The notes below the pieces were generated by a model. That model was given only the letters and a program-made list of their open reading frames with translations, did not search any database and had not been told where the DNA came from. A stretch of 64,000 nt of DNA. It comes from Actinopolymorpha pittospori (GTDB lineage: Bacteria; Actinomycetota; Actinomycetes; Propionibacteriales; Actinopolymorphaceae). The first letter of the stretch is position 1. Each line of letters begins with the position of its first letter. Below, piece by piece: positions 17,568 to 27,082 of the stretch. The DNA is taken from positions 3,720,001 to 3,784,000 of the forward strand of contig NZ_JADBEM010000001.1 of assembly GCF_014873875.1 (NCBI RefSeq), read 5' to 3'. Position numbers and translations under genes: made by a program.

Positions 17568-18436
17568 CCGCGACGTTCTGGGTGCTCGCACCGATCGCGG
17601 TGCTGGCCGCCCTGGGCATGGTGCTCGCCCGGAAGGCGGTGCACAGTGCGCTGCTCCTGGCAGCGGTGATGATGTGCCTCGCGATTCTCTACGCGAGCCA
17701 GGACGCGCCGTTCCTCTTCGCCGTCCAGGTGATCGTCTACACCGGCGCCATCCTGATGCTCTTCCTGTTCGTCCTGATGCTCGTCGGTGTCGACGCCTCC
17801 GACTCACCGGTGGAGACACTGCGTGGGCAACGCTGGCTGGCGATCATCGGCGCGATCATCTTCGGGGTCCTGATCTTCACCGCGATCGGCGGGATCACCC
17901 TCGGGCAACCGGTCGGGCTGGCCGCGGCGACGCCGGACGGAAACGTCCCGGGCCTCGCGGGGCTGCTCTTCTCGAAGTACGTCTTCGCCTTCGAGGTCAC
18001 GAGCGCGCTGCTGATCACCGCGGCGATGGGCGCGATGATCCTCGCCCACCGCGAGCGGCTGACCGCCAAGCTGACCCAGAAGGAACTCGCCGAGCAGCGG
18101 TTCAAGGACTACGCCGACCGCGGCCGGCACCCGGGCCAGCTGCCGGCGCCGGGCACGTTCGCCCGACACAACGCTGTCGACACACCCGCCCTGCTGCCCG
18201 ACGGCACCGCGGCGGAGTCGTCGGTGTCCCGGGTCCTCATCGCCCGCGGCACCGTGCGCGATCCGGAGCGCTACACCAACCAGGTGCCGGGGCTGGAGCC
18301 CTACACGGGCAAGCCGCGGCCCCGGTCGGTGCGCCACCGCCCAGACGGTGAGGCGTCGGCCAACGGACACTCCAAGAACGGCGCGGCCGGCGAGGGTGAC
18401 TCCGGCGAGGGCACTCACGAAGGAAGTGACGCATGA
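17564..18436 (+). CDS. nuoJ: NADH-quinone oxidoreductase subunit J
   Basis: Five-helix membrane subunit, 290 aa. It contains the conserved helix VQVIVYTGAILMLFLFVLML, including the Tyr in the pi-bulge helix TM3 needed for coupling. About 120 residues after the last helix are charged and Gly/Ala-rich, longer than in enterics but common in actinomycetes. ATG overlaps the nuoI stop, and the stop overlaps nuoK by 4 nt. Confidence 0.95.
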   Translation: MTATFWVLAPIAVLAALGMVLARKAVHSALLLAAVMMCLAILYASQDAPFLFAVQVIVYTGAILMLFLFVLMLVGVDASDSPVETLRGQRWLAIIGAIIFGVLIFTAIGGITLGQPVGLAAATPDGNVPGLAGLLFSKYVFAFEVTSALLITAAMGAMILAHRERLTAKLTQKELAEQRFKDYADRGRHPGQLPAPGTFARHNAVDTPALLPDGTAAESSVSRVLIARGTVRDPERYTNQVPGLEPYTGKPRPRSVRHRPDGEASANGHSKNGAAGEGDSGEGTHEGSDA

Positions 18437-18732
18437 CCGCCGGCCCCTACCTCGTGCTGTCCGCGCTGCTGTTCATCATCGGCGCGCTCGGCGTGCTCGT
18501 ACGCCGCAACGCCATCGTCGTGTTCATGTGCGTCGAGCTGATGCTGAACGCCGGCAACCTGGCCTTCGTGTCGTTCGCCCGCCAGTGGGGCAACCTCGAG
18601 GGCCAGACCGTGGCGTTCTTCGTGATGGTCGTGGCGGCGGCCGAGGTCGTCGTCGGACTGGCGATCATCATGACCATTTTCCGGACTCGTCGCTCGGCCT
18701 CCGTCGACGACGCCAGCCTGCTGAAGTTCTAG
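18433..18732 (+). CDS. nuoK: NADH-quinone oxidoreductase subunit K
   Basis: Three-helix MrpC-like subunit of 99 aa. Both coupling glutamates are present, in CVELMLNAGN and AAAEVVVGLAI. It starts in the nuoJ stop (ATGA). A 51-nt gap to nuoL follows, the only clear gap within nuoB-N. Confidence 0.96.
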   Translation: MTAGPYLVLSALLFIIGALGVLVRRNAIVVFMCVELMLNAGNLAFVSFARQWGNLEGQTVAFFVMVVAAAEVVVGLAIIMTIFRTRRSASVDDASLLKF

Positions 18733-18783
18733 CGGGCTGCATATTCCGATGCGGCTAGTTCTGATGCGAGAGGCGAGACCCAC

Positions 18784-20718
18784 GTGACCACCCCTGTGAG
18801 CGCCCTGGCCCAGGCCGGCGAGCAAGCGGCCCAGGCGAGCGGCGTCTTCTCGCTGCTGTGGCTGATCGTCGCCATCCCGGCGGTGTCGGCAGCGGTGATC
18901 CTCCTTTCCGGACGCGCTGGCAAGTCCTGGGGTCACCTGCTCGGGTGCGCTGCCCCGATCGCGTCGTTCGTGTTGGGCGCGGTGATGTTCTTCACCATGC
19001 TCGGACGCGGCGCGGACGACCGGGCCGTCCAGCAGCAGCTCTTCACCTTCATCCCGCTGCCGAGCTACCACGTCGAGGCGGGCCTGCTGCTGGACCAGCT
19101 GTCGGTGTGCTTCGTCCTGCTCATCACCGGCGTCGGCAGCATCATCCACATCTACTCCCTTGGCTACATGGCCCACGACGAGCGCAGGAAGAGGTTCTTC
19201 GGATACCTCAACCTGTTCGTCGCGGCGATGCTGCTGCTGGTCCTCGCCAACGACTTCCTGTTCGTCTTCATCGGCTGGGAGGGCGTCGGTGTCGCCTCGT
19301 ACCTGCTGATCGGCTTCTGGCAGCACAAGCACTCGGCAGCCACGGCGGCCAAGAAGGCGTTCGTCGTCAACCGTGTCGGTGACGTCGGCCTGTCCCTGGC
19401 CGTCATGTTGATGCTGGCGACGTTCGGCACCTCCTCCTTCGCGGGCGTCTTCTCCCACATCGGCGCCGCAGGCACCGGCATCGCCACCGCGCTCGGGTTC
19501 CTGCTCCTGCTGGGCGCGTGCGGAAAGTCGGCGCAGTTCCCGCTGCAGTCCTGGCTGCTGGACGCGATGGAGGGTCCGACCCCGGTCTCCGCGCTGATCC
19601 ACGCCGCGACGATGGTGACCGCGGGCGTCTACCTCGTGACCCGCTCGCACGCGATCTTCGACCAGGCACCCGCCGCGCAGTCCGCGGTGGTGGCGGTCGG
19701 CACGATCACCCTGCTCATGGGTGCGGTGATCGGGTGTGCGAAGGACGACCTGAAGAAGGCGCTGGCCGGTTCGACGATGAGCCAGATCGGCTACATGATG
19801 CTCGCGGCCGGGCTCGGTCCGGTGGGCTACGCCTTCGCGATCTTCCACCTGCTGACGCACGGCTTCTTCAAGGCCGACATGTTCCTCGGCGCCGGTTCGG
19901 TCATGCACGGCATGAACGACGAGATCAACATGCGCAGGTTCGGTGCGCTGCGCAAGTTCATGCCGCTGACCTTCGGCACGTTCGTGGTCGGCTACCTCGC
20001 GATCATCGGAGTCCCGCCCTTCGCCGGGTTCTTCAGCAAGGACAAGATCATCGAGGCGGCCTTCTCCTACAACATCTGGATCGGCCTGTGCGCGCTGGTC
20101 GGCGCCGGCATCACGGCGTTCTACATGAGCCGGATGGTCTACATGACCTTCCTCGGCCACAAGCGCTGGGCCAAGGACGCCCACCCGCACGAGTCGCCAC
20201 CGGTGATGACGATTCCGCTGATCATCCTGGCCGCGCTCAGCCTGGTCGGTGGTGCCGGCCTGGCCTACCTCGGCGGTGGCATCGTCAGCTGGCTCGAGCC
20301 GGTCGTGGGGGAGGAGCACGCCGAAGGGCCGATGTCGGTACTCGCGATGACCCTCCTGACGCTCCTCGTCGTCGCGCTCGGCATCGTCGCGGCCTGGTAC
20401 TTCGTGGCCCGGCGTGACGTTCCGGAGGTGGCTCCGACGAAGGTGTCGCCGATCACCACGGCCGCCCGTCGTGACCTGTACGGCGACGCGTTCAACGAGG
20501 TCGTGCTGATGCGCCCCGGCCAGGAGGTCACCCGCGGTCTGGTGACCTTCGACGACCGCGGTGTCGACGGCGTGGTCACCGGCCTCGCGGCGTTCGTCGG
20601 TGGTGTCTCCGGCCGGGTCCGCCGACTGCAGACCGGCTTCGTCCGCTCCTACGCTCTCGTCATGTTCGGGGGCGCCGCCCTCGTCGTCGTGTCCATGCTG
20701 TTGGTGAGGCTGTCGTGA
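18784..20718 (+). CDS. nuoL: NADH-quinone oxidoreductase subunit L
   Basis: Antiporter-like proton-channel subunit, 644 aa, with about 16 helices and a long amphipathic C-terminal arm. Key residues are in GWEGVGVASYLLIG (Glu), GKSAQFPLQSWLLDAMEGPTPVSALIHAATMV (Lys and the broken helix; about residues 241-272) and the later Lys/His helices. GTG start preceded by GAGAGG. The stop overlaps the GTG of nuoM. Confidence 0.96.
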   Translation: MTTPVSALAQAGEQAAQASGVFSLLWLIVAIPAVSAAVILLSGRAGKSWGHLLGCAAPIASFVLGAVMFFTMLGRGADDRAVQQQLFTFIPLPSYHVEAGLLLDQLSVCFVLLITGVGSIIHIYSLGYMAHDERRKRFFGYLNLFVAAMLLLVLANDFLFVFIGWEGVGVASYLLIGFWQHKHSAATAAKKAFVVNRVGDVGLSLAVMLMLATFGTSSFAGVFSHIGAAGTGIATALGFLLLLGACGKSAQFPLQSWLLDAMEGPTPVSALIHAATMVTAGVYLVTRSHAIFDQAPAAQSAVVAVGTITLLMGAVIGCAKDDLKKALAGSTMSQIGYMMLAAGLGPVGYAFAIFHLLTHGFFKADMFLGAGSVMHGMNDEINMRRFGALRKFMPLTFGTFVVGYLAIIGVPPFAGFFSKDKIIEAAFSYNIWIGLCALVGAGITAFYMSRMVYMTFLGHKRWAKDAHPHESPPVMTIPLIILAALSLVGGAGLAYLGGGIVSWLEPVVGEEHAEGPMSVLAMTLLTLLVVALGIVAAWYFVARRDVPEVAPTKVSPITTAARRDLYGDAFNEVVLMRPGQEVTRGLVTFDDRGVDGVVTGLAAFVGGVSGRVRRLQTGFVRSYALVMFGGAALVVVSMLLVRLS

Positions 20719-22307
20719 ACAACTTCCCTTGGCTGACCGTCATCGGCGTGCTCCCCGCCGTCGGGGCGATCGTCGTGGCTCTCCTACCGAAGGGCCGCGA
20801 CCTGCTCGCGAAGCAGACCGCCCTGGCCTTCTCCACGGTCGCGTTGATCCTCACGATCGTGCTGGCGGTGCGCTTCGACCCGAACGCCGCCGGCTCAGGC
20901 GACGGGCACCACTTCCAGTTCGTCGAGCAGCACCAGTGGATCCCGGCGTTCGGTGTCCACTACGCGCTCGGCCTGGACGGGATCGGTCTGGTCCTGTTCG
21001 TGCTGACCGCGCTCCTCACGCCGGTGGTGATGCTGGCCTCCTGGAACGACGCCGACCCACCGGCGGTGGAGGGCGAGGAGACCGTGGCGCCGCGTCGTAG
21101 CGTCAAGACCTTCTTCGCGCTGATGCTGGTGCTGGAGACGCTGGCGCTGGGCGTCTTCTCGGCGACCGACGTCTTCCTCTTCTACCTGCTGTTCGAGGCG
21201 ACGCTGATCCCGGTCTACTTCCTGATCGGTAGCTACGGCGGGCCGAGGCGCTCCTACGCCGCGGTGAAGTTCCTCATCTACAGCCTCCTCGGTGGTCTGT
21301 TGATGCTGGCCTCCGTGATCGGCCTGTACGCCCTGTCGGTGGCGCAGACCAACGGGCAGCCGTCGTTCCTGCTCAACGCGCTGACCCAGCTCAACATCGA
21401 CCCGGCCACCCAGAAGTGGCTGTTCGCGGGCTTCTTCGTGGCGTTCGCGATCAAGGCGCCGATGTGGCCGGTCCACACCTGGCTGCCCGACGCCGCCCGG
21501 GAGGCGACACCTGGCACCTCGGTCCTGCTGGTCTCGATCCTCGACAAGATCGGGACGTTCGGCATGATCCGCTTCTGCCTGCAGCTCTTCCCGGACGCCT
21601 CGAAGTGGGCGACGCCGGTGGTGATCACACTGGCGGTGATCAGCGTCATCTACGGCGCGGTGCTTGCGATCGGGCAGCGCGACATCAAGCGCCTGATCGC
21701 CTACAGCTCGGTCTCCCACTTCGGCGTCATCGTGCTCGGCATCTTCGCGATGACGAGCACGGGCCAGACCGGCGCGACGCTCTACATGCTGAACCACGGT
21801 CTGTCGACGGCGGCGTTGTTCCTCGTCGGCGGTTACCTCATCTCCCGGCGGGGGTCCTCCCGGATCTCCGACTTCGGTGGGGTGGACAAGGTGGCGCCGG
21901 TGTTGTCCGGCACCTTCCTGTTCGCCTGTCTGTCGGGCCTCGCCCTACCTGGGCTGGCGCCGTTCGTGAGTGAGTTCCTCTCCCTCTCGGGGACGTTCAG
22001 CCGCTACGAGCTGCCGGCGATCATCGCGACCTGCGGGATCATCCTGGCGGCGCTCTACATGCTGATCGTCTACCAACGCACGATGACCGGCCCGACCGCC
22101 TCGAGCGTGGCGAAGATGCGTGACCTGCGGCCACGTGAGATCTTCGCGGTGGCGCCGCTGATCATCCTCATCCTCGTGCTCGGGTTGTTCCCCAAGCCCG
22201 CCATCGCCTTGATCTCGCCTGCGGTCGAGTCGACGATGAGCCGGGTCGGTGTGACCGATCCGGCGCCGAAAGTCCCCGTCACGGCTCCTTCGGAAGGTAC
22301 GAAGTGA
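20715..22307 (+). CDS. nuoM: NADH-quinone oxidoreductase subunit M
   Basis: Antiporter-like subunit, 530 aa, about 14 helices. It has the Glu helix FEATLIPVYFLIG and the Lys segment AIKAPMWPVHTWLPDAARE, followed by LLVSILDKIGTFGMIRF. GTG start overlaps the nuoL stop (GTGA), and its stop overlaps the nuoN GTG. Confidence 0.96.
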   Translation: MNNFPWLTVIGVLPAVGAIVVALLPKGRDLLAKQTALAFSTVALILTIVLAVRFDPNAAGSGDGHHFQFVEQHQWIPAFGVHYALGLDGIGLVLFVLTALLTPVVMLASWNDADPPAVEGEETVAPRRSVKTFFALMLVLETLALGVFSATDVFLFYLLFEATLIPVYFLIGSYGGPRRSYAAVKFLIYSLLGGLLMLASVIGLYALSVAQTNGQPSFLLNALTQLNIDPATQKWLFAGFFVAFAIKAPMWPVHTWLPDAAREATPGTSVLLVSILDKIGTFGMIRFCLQLFPDASKWATPVVITLAVISVIYGAVLAIGQRDIKRLIAYSSVSHFGVIVLGIFAMTSTGQTGATLYMLNHGLSTAALFLVGGYLISRRGSSRISDFGGVDKVAPVLSGTFLFACLSGLALPGLAPFVSEFLSLSGTFSRYELPAIIATCGIILAALYMLIVYQRTMTGPTASSVAKMRDLRPREIFAVAPLIILILVLGLFPKPAIALISPAVESTMSRVGVTDPAPKVPVTAPSEGTK

Positions 22308-23866
22308 CTCCGATCATCCTGGCCCAGGAGTTTCAGAGCCCGACGATCGAGTACTCCAAGCTCGCGCCGATGCTCATCGTCTTCGGTGCGGCGATCCTCG
22401 GCGTACTCCTCGAGGCGTTCCTTCCGCGTCGGCTGCGCTACCCGACCCACGTCGTCGTCGCCCTCGTCGCCCTGGTGGCGGCGCTGGTGACGACGATCGG
22501 GCTGGCCGGTACCTCGATGGTGGCGGCCGAGGGCGCGGTCGCGATCGACGGCTTCACGTTGTTCCTGTGGGGCACCATCATCGTGATGGCGATCATCTCC
22601 GTCCTGTTGCTGGCCGAGCGCCACGTCGACGGTGGAGTGACGGCGTTCGCGGCCCAGGCGTCGGCGCTGCCCGGCACCGAGGCCGAGCGTGAGGCGCTCA
22701 GCCGCCGGCTCGAGCAGACCGAGGTGTTCCCGCTCTTCCTCTTCGCGGTCGGCGGCATGCTGCTGTTCCCCGCCGCCAACGACCTGTTGACGATGTTCGT
22801 CGCGCTCGAGGTGCTCTCGCTCCCGCTGTACCTCCTGTGTGGCCTGGCCCGGCGGCGCCGGCTGCTGTCGCAGGAAGCCGCGATGAAGTACTTCCTGCTC
22901 GGCGCCTTCGCCTCGGCGTTCTTCCTCTACGGCATGGCGCTGCTCTACGGCTTCGCCGGCACGGTGTCGTTCTCCGGCATCGCTGCGGCCGTCGGCGCGA
23001 AGGTCGGCCTGGACGGGCTGCTGCTCGGTGGCACGGCGCTGGTCGCGGTCGGCCTGCTGTTCAAGATCGGTGCCGCGCCGTTCCACATGTGGACGCCGGA
23101 CGTCTACCAGGGCGCTCCGACCGCCATCACCGGCTTCATGGCCGCCTGCACCAAGATCGCCGCGTTCGGCGCCCTGCTCCGGCTCTTCTACGTCGCGCTC
23201 GGTGCGGCTCGCTGGGACTGGCAGCCGATGATCTGGGTCATCGCCATCATCACGATGGGGGTGGGCGCGGTACTCGCGCTCACGCAGACCGACATCAAGC
23301 GGATGCTGGCGTACTCCTCGATCGCGCACGCGGGCTTCCTGCTGGTGGGCTTCGTCGGGGTCCGCGACGCCATCGCGGCGAACACCTCCGCGGTGCTCTT
23401 CTACCTCGCGGCCTACGGCTTCGCCACGGTCGGCGCCTTCGCGGTCGTCACGCTGGTCCGCGACCAGAGTGGCGAGGCGACGCACCTGTCCCGGTGGGCC
23501 GGGCTCGGGAAGAAGTCCCCGTTGCTCGCCGGCGTCATGACGCTGTTCCTGCTCGCCTTCGCCGGAATCCCGCTGACCAGTGGCTTCATGGGCAAGTGGG
23601 CGGTCTTCAGCGCGGCCTGGGAGGGCGGCGCCTGGCCGCTCGTGGTGATCGGTGTGTTGGCCAGTGTGGTGGCGGCGTTCTTCTACGTCCGGGTCATCGT
23701 GGTGATGTTCTTCTCCACGCCGGCCGCCGAGGGACCGACCGTCGCGGTGCCGAGCGTCTTCACCTCGGTCGCGGTCGCTGTGGGCGTCGCCGCTACGGTT
23801 GTCCTGGGTCTGATGCCGCAGCCGCTGTTCGAGCTCGCGACACGGGCCGCACACCTGGTGGGTTAG
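22304..23866 (+). CDS. nuoN: NADH-quinone oxidoreductase subunit N
   Basis: Third antiporter-like subunit, 520 aa, 14 helices. LEVLSLPLYLLCG carries the acidic residue, and KIGAAPFHMWTPDVYQGAPT carries the Lys and discontinuous helix. GTG start overlapping nuoM. It ends the complex I set; a polyprenyl synthase gene follows 46 nt on, with no terminator seen. Confidence 0.96.
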   Translation: MTPIILAQEFQSPTIEYSKLAPMLIVFGAAILGVLLEAFLPRRLRYPTHVVVALVALVAALVTTIGLAGTSMVAAEGAVAIDGFTLFLWGTIIVMAIISVLLLAERHVDGGVTAFAAQASALPGTEAEREALSRRLEQTEVFPLFLFAVGGMLLFPAANDLLTMFVALEVLSLPLYLLCGLARRRRLLSQEAAMKYFLLGAFASAFFLYGMALLYGFAGTVSFSGIAAAVGAKVGLDGLLLGGTALVAVGLLFKIGAAPFHMWTPDVYQGAPTAITGFMAACTKIAAFGALLRLFYVALGAARWDWQPMIWVIAIITMGVGAVLALTQTDIKRMLAYSSIAHAGFLLVGFVGVRDAIAANTSAVLFYLAAYGFATVGAFAVVTLVRDQSGEATHLSRWAGLGKKSPLLAGVMTLFLLAFAGIPLTSGFMGKWAVFSAAWEGGAWPLVVIGVLASVVAAFFYVRVIVVMFFSTPAAEGPTVAVPSVFTSVAVAVGVAATVVLGLMPQPLFELATRAAHLVG

Positions 23867-23912
23867 ACGCGATCCGCAGGTGTGACGACACGCCCGCAGG
23901 GGAGGTACGCCG

Positions 23913-24908
23913 ATGAGCATGGCGGGTCTTGCGTTGCCGTCGGTCGACCGCGACCTGGAAGAGCGGGTACGCCGGCGGCTGGCTGAGATCGAGGAGGAAC
24001 TCGCCCGCGAGGTGGCGAGCGAGTTCGGCTTCGTCACCGAGGCCGCGCGGCACCTGATGGACGCGGGCGGCAAGAGGTTCCGGCCGCTGCTCGTCGTACT
24101 CGGCGCGGAGTTCGGGGACCCGGAGTCGACGGCGGTCGTGCCGGTCGCGGTCGTCCTCGAACTCACGCACCTGGCGACGCTGCACCACGACGACGTGATG
24201 GACGAGGCGGTGCTGCGCCGCGGCGCACCGAGCGCCAACGCGCGTTGGGACAACTCCGTCGCGATCCTCACCGGGGACTACCTGTTCGCGAAGGCGTCGG
24301 ACCTGATGGTCGACCTCGGCCTGGACGCCGTACGCATCCAGGCCCAGACCTTCGGCCGGTTGGTCGAGGGGCAGATCCGGGAGACCCTCGGCCCGGCCGA
24401 GGGGGCGGACGGGCTCGACCACTACCTCGCGGTGCTCACCGACAAGACGGGGTCCCTGATCGCGACCTCGGCACGGCTCGGCGCCAAGCTCACCGGTGCG
24501 TCGGCCGCGATCGAGTCCGTCATGACGGACTTCGGCGAGAAGATCGGCATCGCGTTCCAGCTCTCCGACGACATCCTCGACCTCACCAGCGACTCGGCGC
24601 AGTCCGGAAAGACACCAGGCACCGACCTGCGGGAGGGCGTCCCCACCCTGCCGGTGCTGCTGGCCCAGCGCTCGACCGACCCGGCCGACGCCCGGCTGAT
24701 CGAGCTCCTGTCCGCTCCGTTGACCGACGACGCCCGCCATCTCGAGGCGCTCGGGCTGTTGCGCGCACACCCGGCGATGGAGGAGGCCCGCGTGATCGTG
24801 CAGCAGTGGGCCGACGACGCACGGGCGAGTCTGGACCCGTTGCCCGACATCCCCGCCCGCAAGGCCCTCGCCGCCCTCTGCGACCTGGTGGTCTCGCGCA
24901 CCGGCTGA
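23913..24908 (+). CDS. Long-chain polyprenyl diphosphate synthase (GrcC/IspB type)
   Basis: Trans-prenyltransferase, 331 aa, that extends allylic diphosphates with isopentenyl diphosphate to make the menaquinone side chain. The first Asp-rich motif DDVMD is at residues 93-97 and the second, DDILD, at 219-223. GGKRFRPLL (52-60) is typical. Residues just before the first motif are small (THLAT), as in enzymes making long chains. ATG with GGGGAGG 9 nt upstream. It lies 46 nt after nuoN, so probably cotranscribed with menJ-nuo. The mycobacterial grcC1 next to menJ is the closest parallel I know. Confidence 0.92.
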   Translation: MSMAGLALPSVDRDLEERVRRRLAEIEEELAREVASEFGFVTEAARHLMDAGGKRFRPLLVVLGAEFGDPESTAVVPVAVVLELTHLATLHHDDVMDEAVLRRGAPSANARWDNSVAILTGDYLFAKASDLMVDLGLDAVRIQAQTFGRLVEGQIRETLGPAEGADGLDHYLAVLTDKTGSLIATSARLGAKLTGASAAIESVMTDFGEKIGIAFQLSDDILDLTSDSAQSGKTPGTDLREGVPTLPVLLAQRSTDPADARLIELLSAPLTDDARHLEALGLLRAHPAMEEARVIVQQWADDARASLDPLPDIPARKALAALCDLVVSRTG

Positions 24909-24914
24909 CCGTGG

Positions 24915-25514
24915 TCAGCCGGTGGGCTCGCCCCGCTCCTTCAGGCCGGCGAGGTCCTCAGGGGTGTCCAGGTCCTCCGGCGAACCCACGTCGTCGCAGG
25001 GCACCGGTGTGGTGAGCTCGGGGTGCGACCGTAGGTAGGCGCGCGCCCCGACGTCGCCGACCGCCAGCGCCGCGACGTCGGCCCAGGTGGAACGCGCGAG
25101 CAGCACGGGGTTGCGGGGCTTGCCCGCGTAGGTCGCGACAGCGGCGACCGCGCCCTGCTCGTACGCCGCGAGCAGTCGGCGTACGGTCCGCGCGGTCAGG
25201 AGCGGCTGGTCGACCAGCGTGACCACCACAGCTTCCGCGTCGGCCGGCAGGGAGTCGAGGCCGGCGCGCAGCGAGGAGCCCATGCCGCTGGGCCAGTCGG
25301 GATTGGGTACGACGGTGGCTCCGGTCAGGTCGGCGGTCGCGACCACCTCGTCCAGGCTCGCGCCGAGGACGACGTGGTTGGGGGAGCAGCCCCCTTCGGT
25401 CACCAACGCGAGGGCACGCTCGACGAGCAGACGTCCCTCGAACTCCACCAGTGCCTTCGGCCGTCCCATGCGTCGACCGGCGCCGGCGGCGAGCAGCAGA
25501 CCCGCGACGCTCAT
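24915..25514 (-). CDS. MobA-like nucleotidyltransferase (NTP_transf_3)
   Basis: Single-domain nucleotidyltransferase of 199 aa, similar to the MobA/MocA group that attaches nucleotides to molybdopterin, or to related sugar-phosphate transferases. It has LLLAAGAGRRMGRPKAL (residues 5-21), the nucleotide-binding loop with its Lys, and VVTLVDQPLL, with the metal-binding Asp. I chose ATG 25514 because the fold begins four residues later; the frame stays open upstream to 25739 but that part has no family look. Convergent with the polyprenyl synthase gene, 6 nt apart. MocA-like (molybdenum cofactor cytidylyltransferase) is a good alternative; no molybdoenzyme gene is adjacent. Confidence 0.83.
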   Translation of the reverse strand: MSVAGLLLAAGAGRRMGRPKALVEFEGRLLVERALALVTEGGCSPNHVVLGASLDEVVATADLTGATVVPNPDWPSGMGSSLRAGLDSLPADAEAVVVTLVDQPLLTARTVRRLLAAYEQGAVAAVATYAGKPRNPVLLARSTWADVAALAVGDVGARAYLRSHPELTTPVPCDDVGSPEDLDTPEDLAGLKERGEPTG

Positions 25515-25837
25515 GGGGCCGCCGGCCTGCTGATGTTGTCTCGCACGCCTCACACCGTAGTCGGCCCGCCGGGCCATGGAGGAGCCCGGCCGTTCCCCCT
25601 GCCGGAGGAAGTGGGGTTGGTCCTGACGGGGGAGGCCGCGAGCCAGGCCTCTTGGAAGACTCGTGATCAGCTCAGCAGCCGCGTCAAGGACAAGTCGGGG
25701 TCCGTTCGAGGCCTCGTTCCTATGGTCATCCGGTGGCATACGCCCAACTGCGAGTGGCTGTGTCGATGCCCAGCCACGAGGAGCCGGCGTCTTGTCATCG
25801 ACAGCGATTCCGCAGGAAAGCCAAGGGGGACCGGAAG
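25515..25837. other. Intergenic region between divergent mobA-like and acyl-CoA dehydrogenase genes
   Basis: 323 bp must hold promoters in both directions. Apart from the AAGGGGGA ribosome site at about 25823 for the dehydrogenase I see no convincing promoter, operator or RNA. Open frames crossing it show no family features. Confidence 0.5.
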
Positions 25838-27082
25838 ATGTCCGCGTCGGACTATTTCCATCATGAAGGCCACCGCCAACTCCGACAGGTCGTAGCAGAG
25901 TTCGCCGAGCACGAAGTGCGCCCTCACGTCGCCCGCATGGAAGAGGAACGCACGATCGAGTACAAGTTGCCCCGCACGATCGCCGAGCAGGGCTGGATCG
26001 GTGTGACGATTCCGCGGGTCTACGGCGGAATGGGGATGGGACACCTCGCCAAGACCATCATCATCGAGGAGTTGTCCAGGGTCAGCGCGGCCATGGGCGC
26101 GATGGTCCAGGCATCACAACTCGGCGTCGCGAAGGTGATCCACTTCGGGTCGGCGCAACAGAAACGCCACTGGCTTCCACGCTTCGCCTCCGGTGAGTCG
26201 TTGCCCACGATCGCCGTCACCGATCCCGTTTCAGGCGGCCACGTCCTGGGCATGGCCGGAACCGCACGACGTGACGACAACGGCGACTACATCCTCAACG
26301 GCCGCAAGTGGTTCGTCGGAAACTCCCACATCGGTGACGTGCACGGAGTCGTCCTGCGCACCGGAGAGGGCTCACGTGGCCTGTCGGCGTTCCTGGTCGA
26401 GTCCGACCGTCCCGGCTTTCATCTCGGAGACGCCGGCACCTACGGCGGCCTGCACGGGTTCAGTTTCGGCGAACTCCTCTTCGAGGACTGCCGGGTCCCC
26501 GCCGCCAATCTGCTCGGTGAGGAAGGCCAGGGCCTCGACGTGGCCTACTCCTCCAGCGTTTTGTACGGGCGCCCCAACCTCACCGCCGTAGCCCTGGGCA
26601 TCCACCAGGCCGTCGTCCAGGACACCGTTCGCTTCTGCAAGAACCGTGTCCTCTACGGCAAACCCATGACAGACATGCCCACCATCAACCTCAAGCTCGG
26701 CGAAATGCAGTCCCGACTGATGACGGCCCAACTCACCGCCTACCACGCGGCCCACCAACTCGACACCGGTCAACCCTGCGACGCCGAACTCATGAACGCC
26801 AAGCTCGTCAACACCGAATACGCCCTCGAATCCGCCCGCGACGCCATGCACATCCTCGCCGGACGCGGACTGCAGATCTCCCACTCGATCGAACGCTACC
26901 TCCGCGACACCCTGCACCTGTTTCCCCAGCCGGCACCTCCGACATCCAACGCCTACGACTCGGCAAGGTCGCCTCCGGCAGCTACGGCCGACAGTGGTCG
27001 ACACGCCTCAACCACCAACGCACGGCCTGACAACCGCCCCACCCGACCGCGGCCCACCTGCCCCAATGAACGTGAAGCCTGA
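25838..27082 (+). CDS. Acyl-CoA dehydrogenase with a 3' frameshift
   Basis: Flavoprotein of fatty-acid or acyl-CoA oxidation. The N-terminal helical domain, middle beta domain (TIAVTDPVSGGHV, LNGRKWFVGNSHIGD) and C-terminal helical domain (RVLYGKPM, ARDAMHILAGRGLQ) are all present, from ATG 25838. After RYLRDTLHLF (to 26923) the reading frame changes character to a Pro/Ser/Thr tail running to 27082. The +1 frame instead gives PAGTSDIQRLRLGKVASGSYGR (20 or more family-like residues) and stops at 27028-27030. Restoring one C in TTTCCCC (26921-26927) reconnects them. So the gene has lost one base there, or the read has an error. The true end is probably 27030. No partner gene is adjacent. Confidence 0.82.
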   Translation: MSASDYFHHEGHRQLRQVVAEFAEHEVRPHVARMEEERTIEYKLPRTIAEQGWIGVTIPRVYGGMGMGHLAKTIIIEELSRVSAAMGAMVQASQLGVAKVIHFGSAQQKRHWLPRFASGESLPTIAVTDPVSGGHVLGMAGTARRDDNGDYILNGRKWFVGNSHIGDVHGVVLRTGEGSRGLSAFLVESDRPGFHLGDAGTYGGLHGFSFGELLFEDCRVPAANLLGEEGQGLDVAYSSSVLYGRPNLTAVALGIHQAVVQDTVRFCKNRVLYGKPMTDMPTINLKLGEMQSRLMTAQLTAYHAAHQLDTGQPCDAELMNAKLVNTEYALESARDAMHILAGRGLQISHSIERYLRDTLHLFPQPAPPTSNAYDSARSPPAATADSGRHASTTNARPDNRPTRPRPTCPNEREA

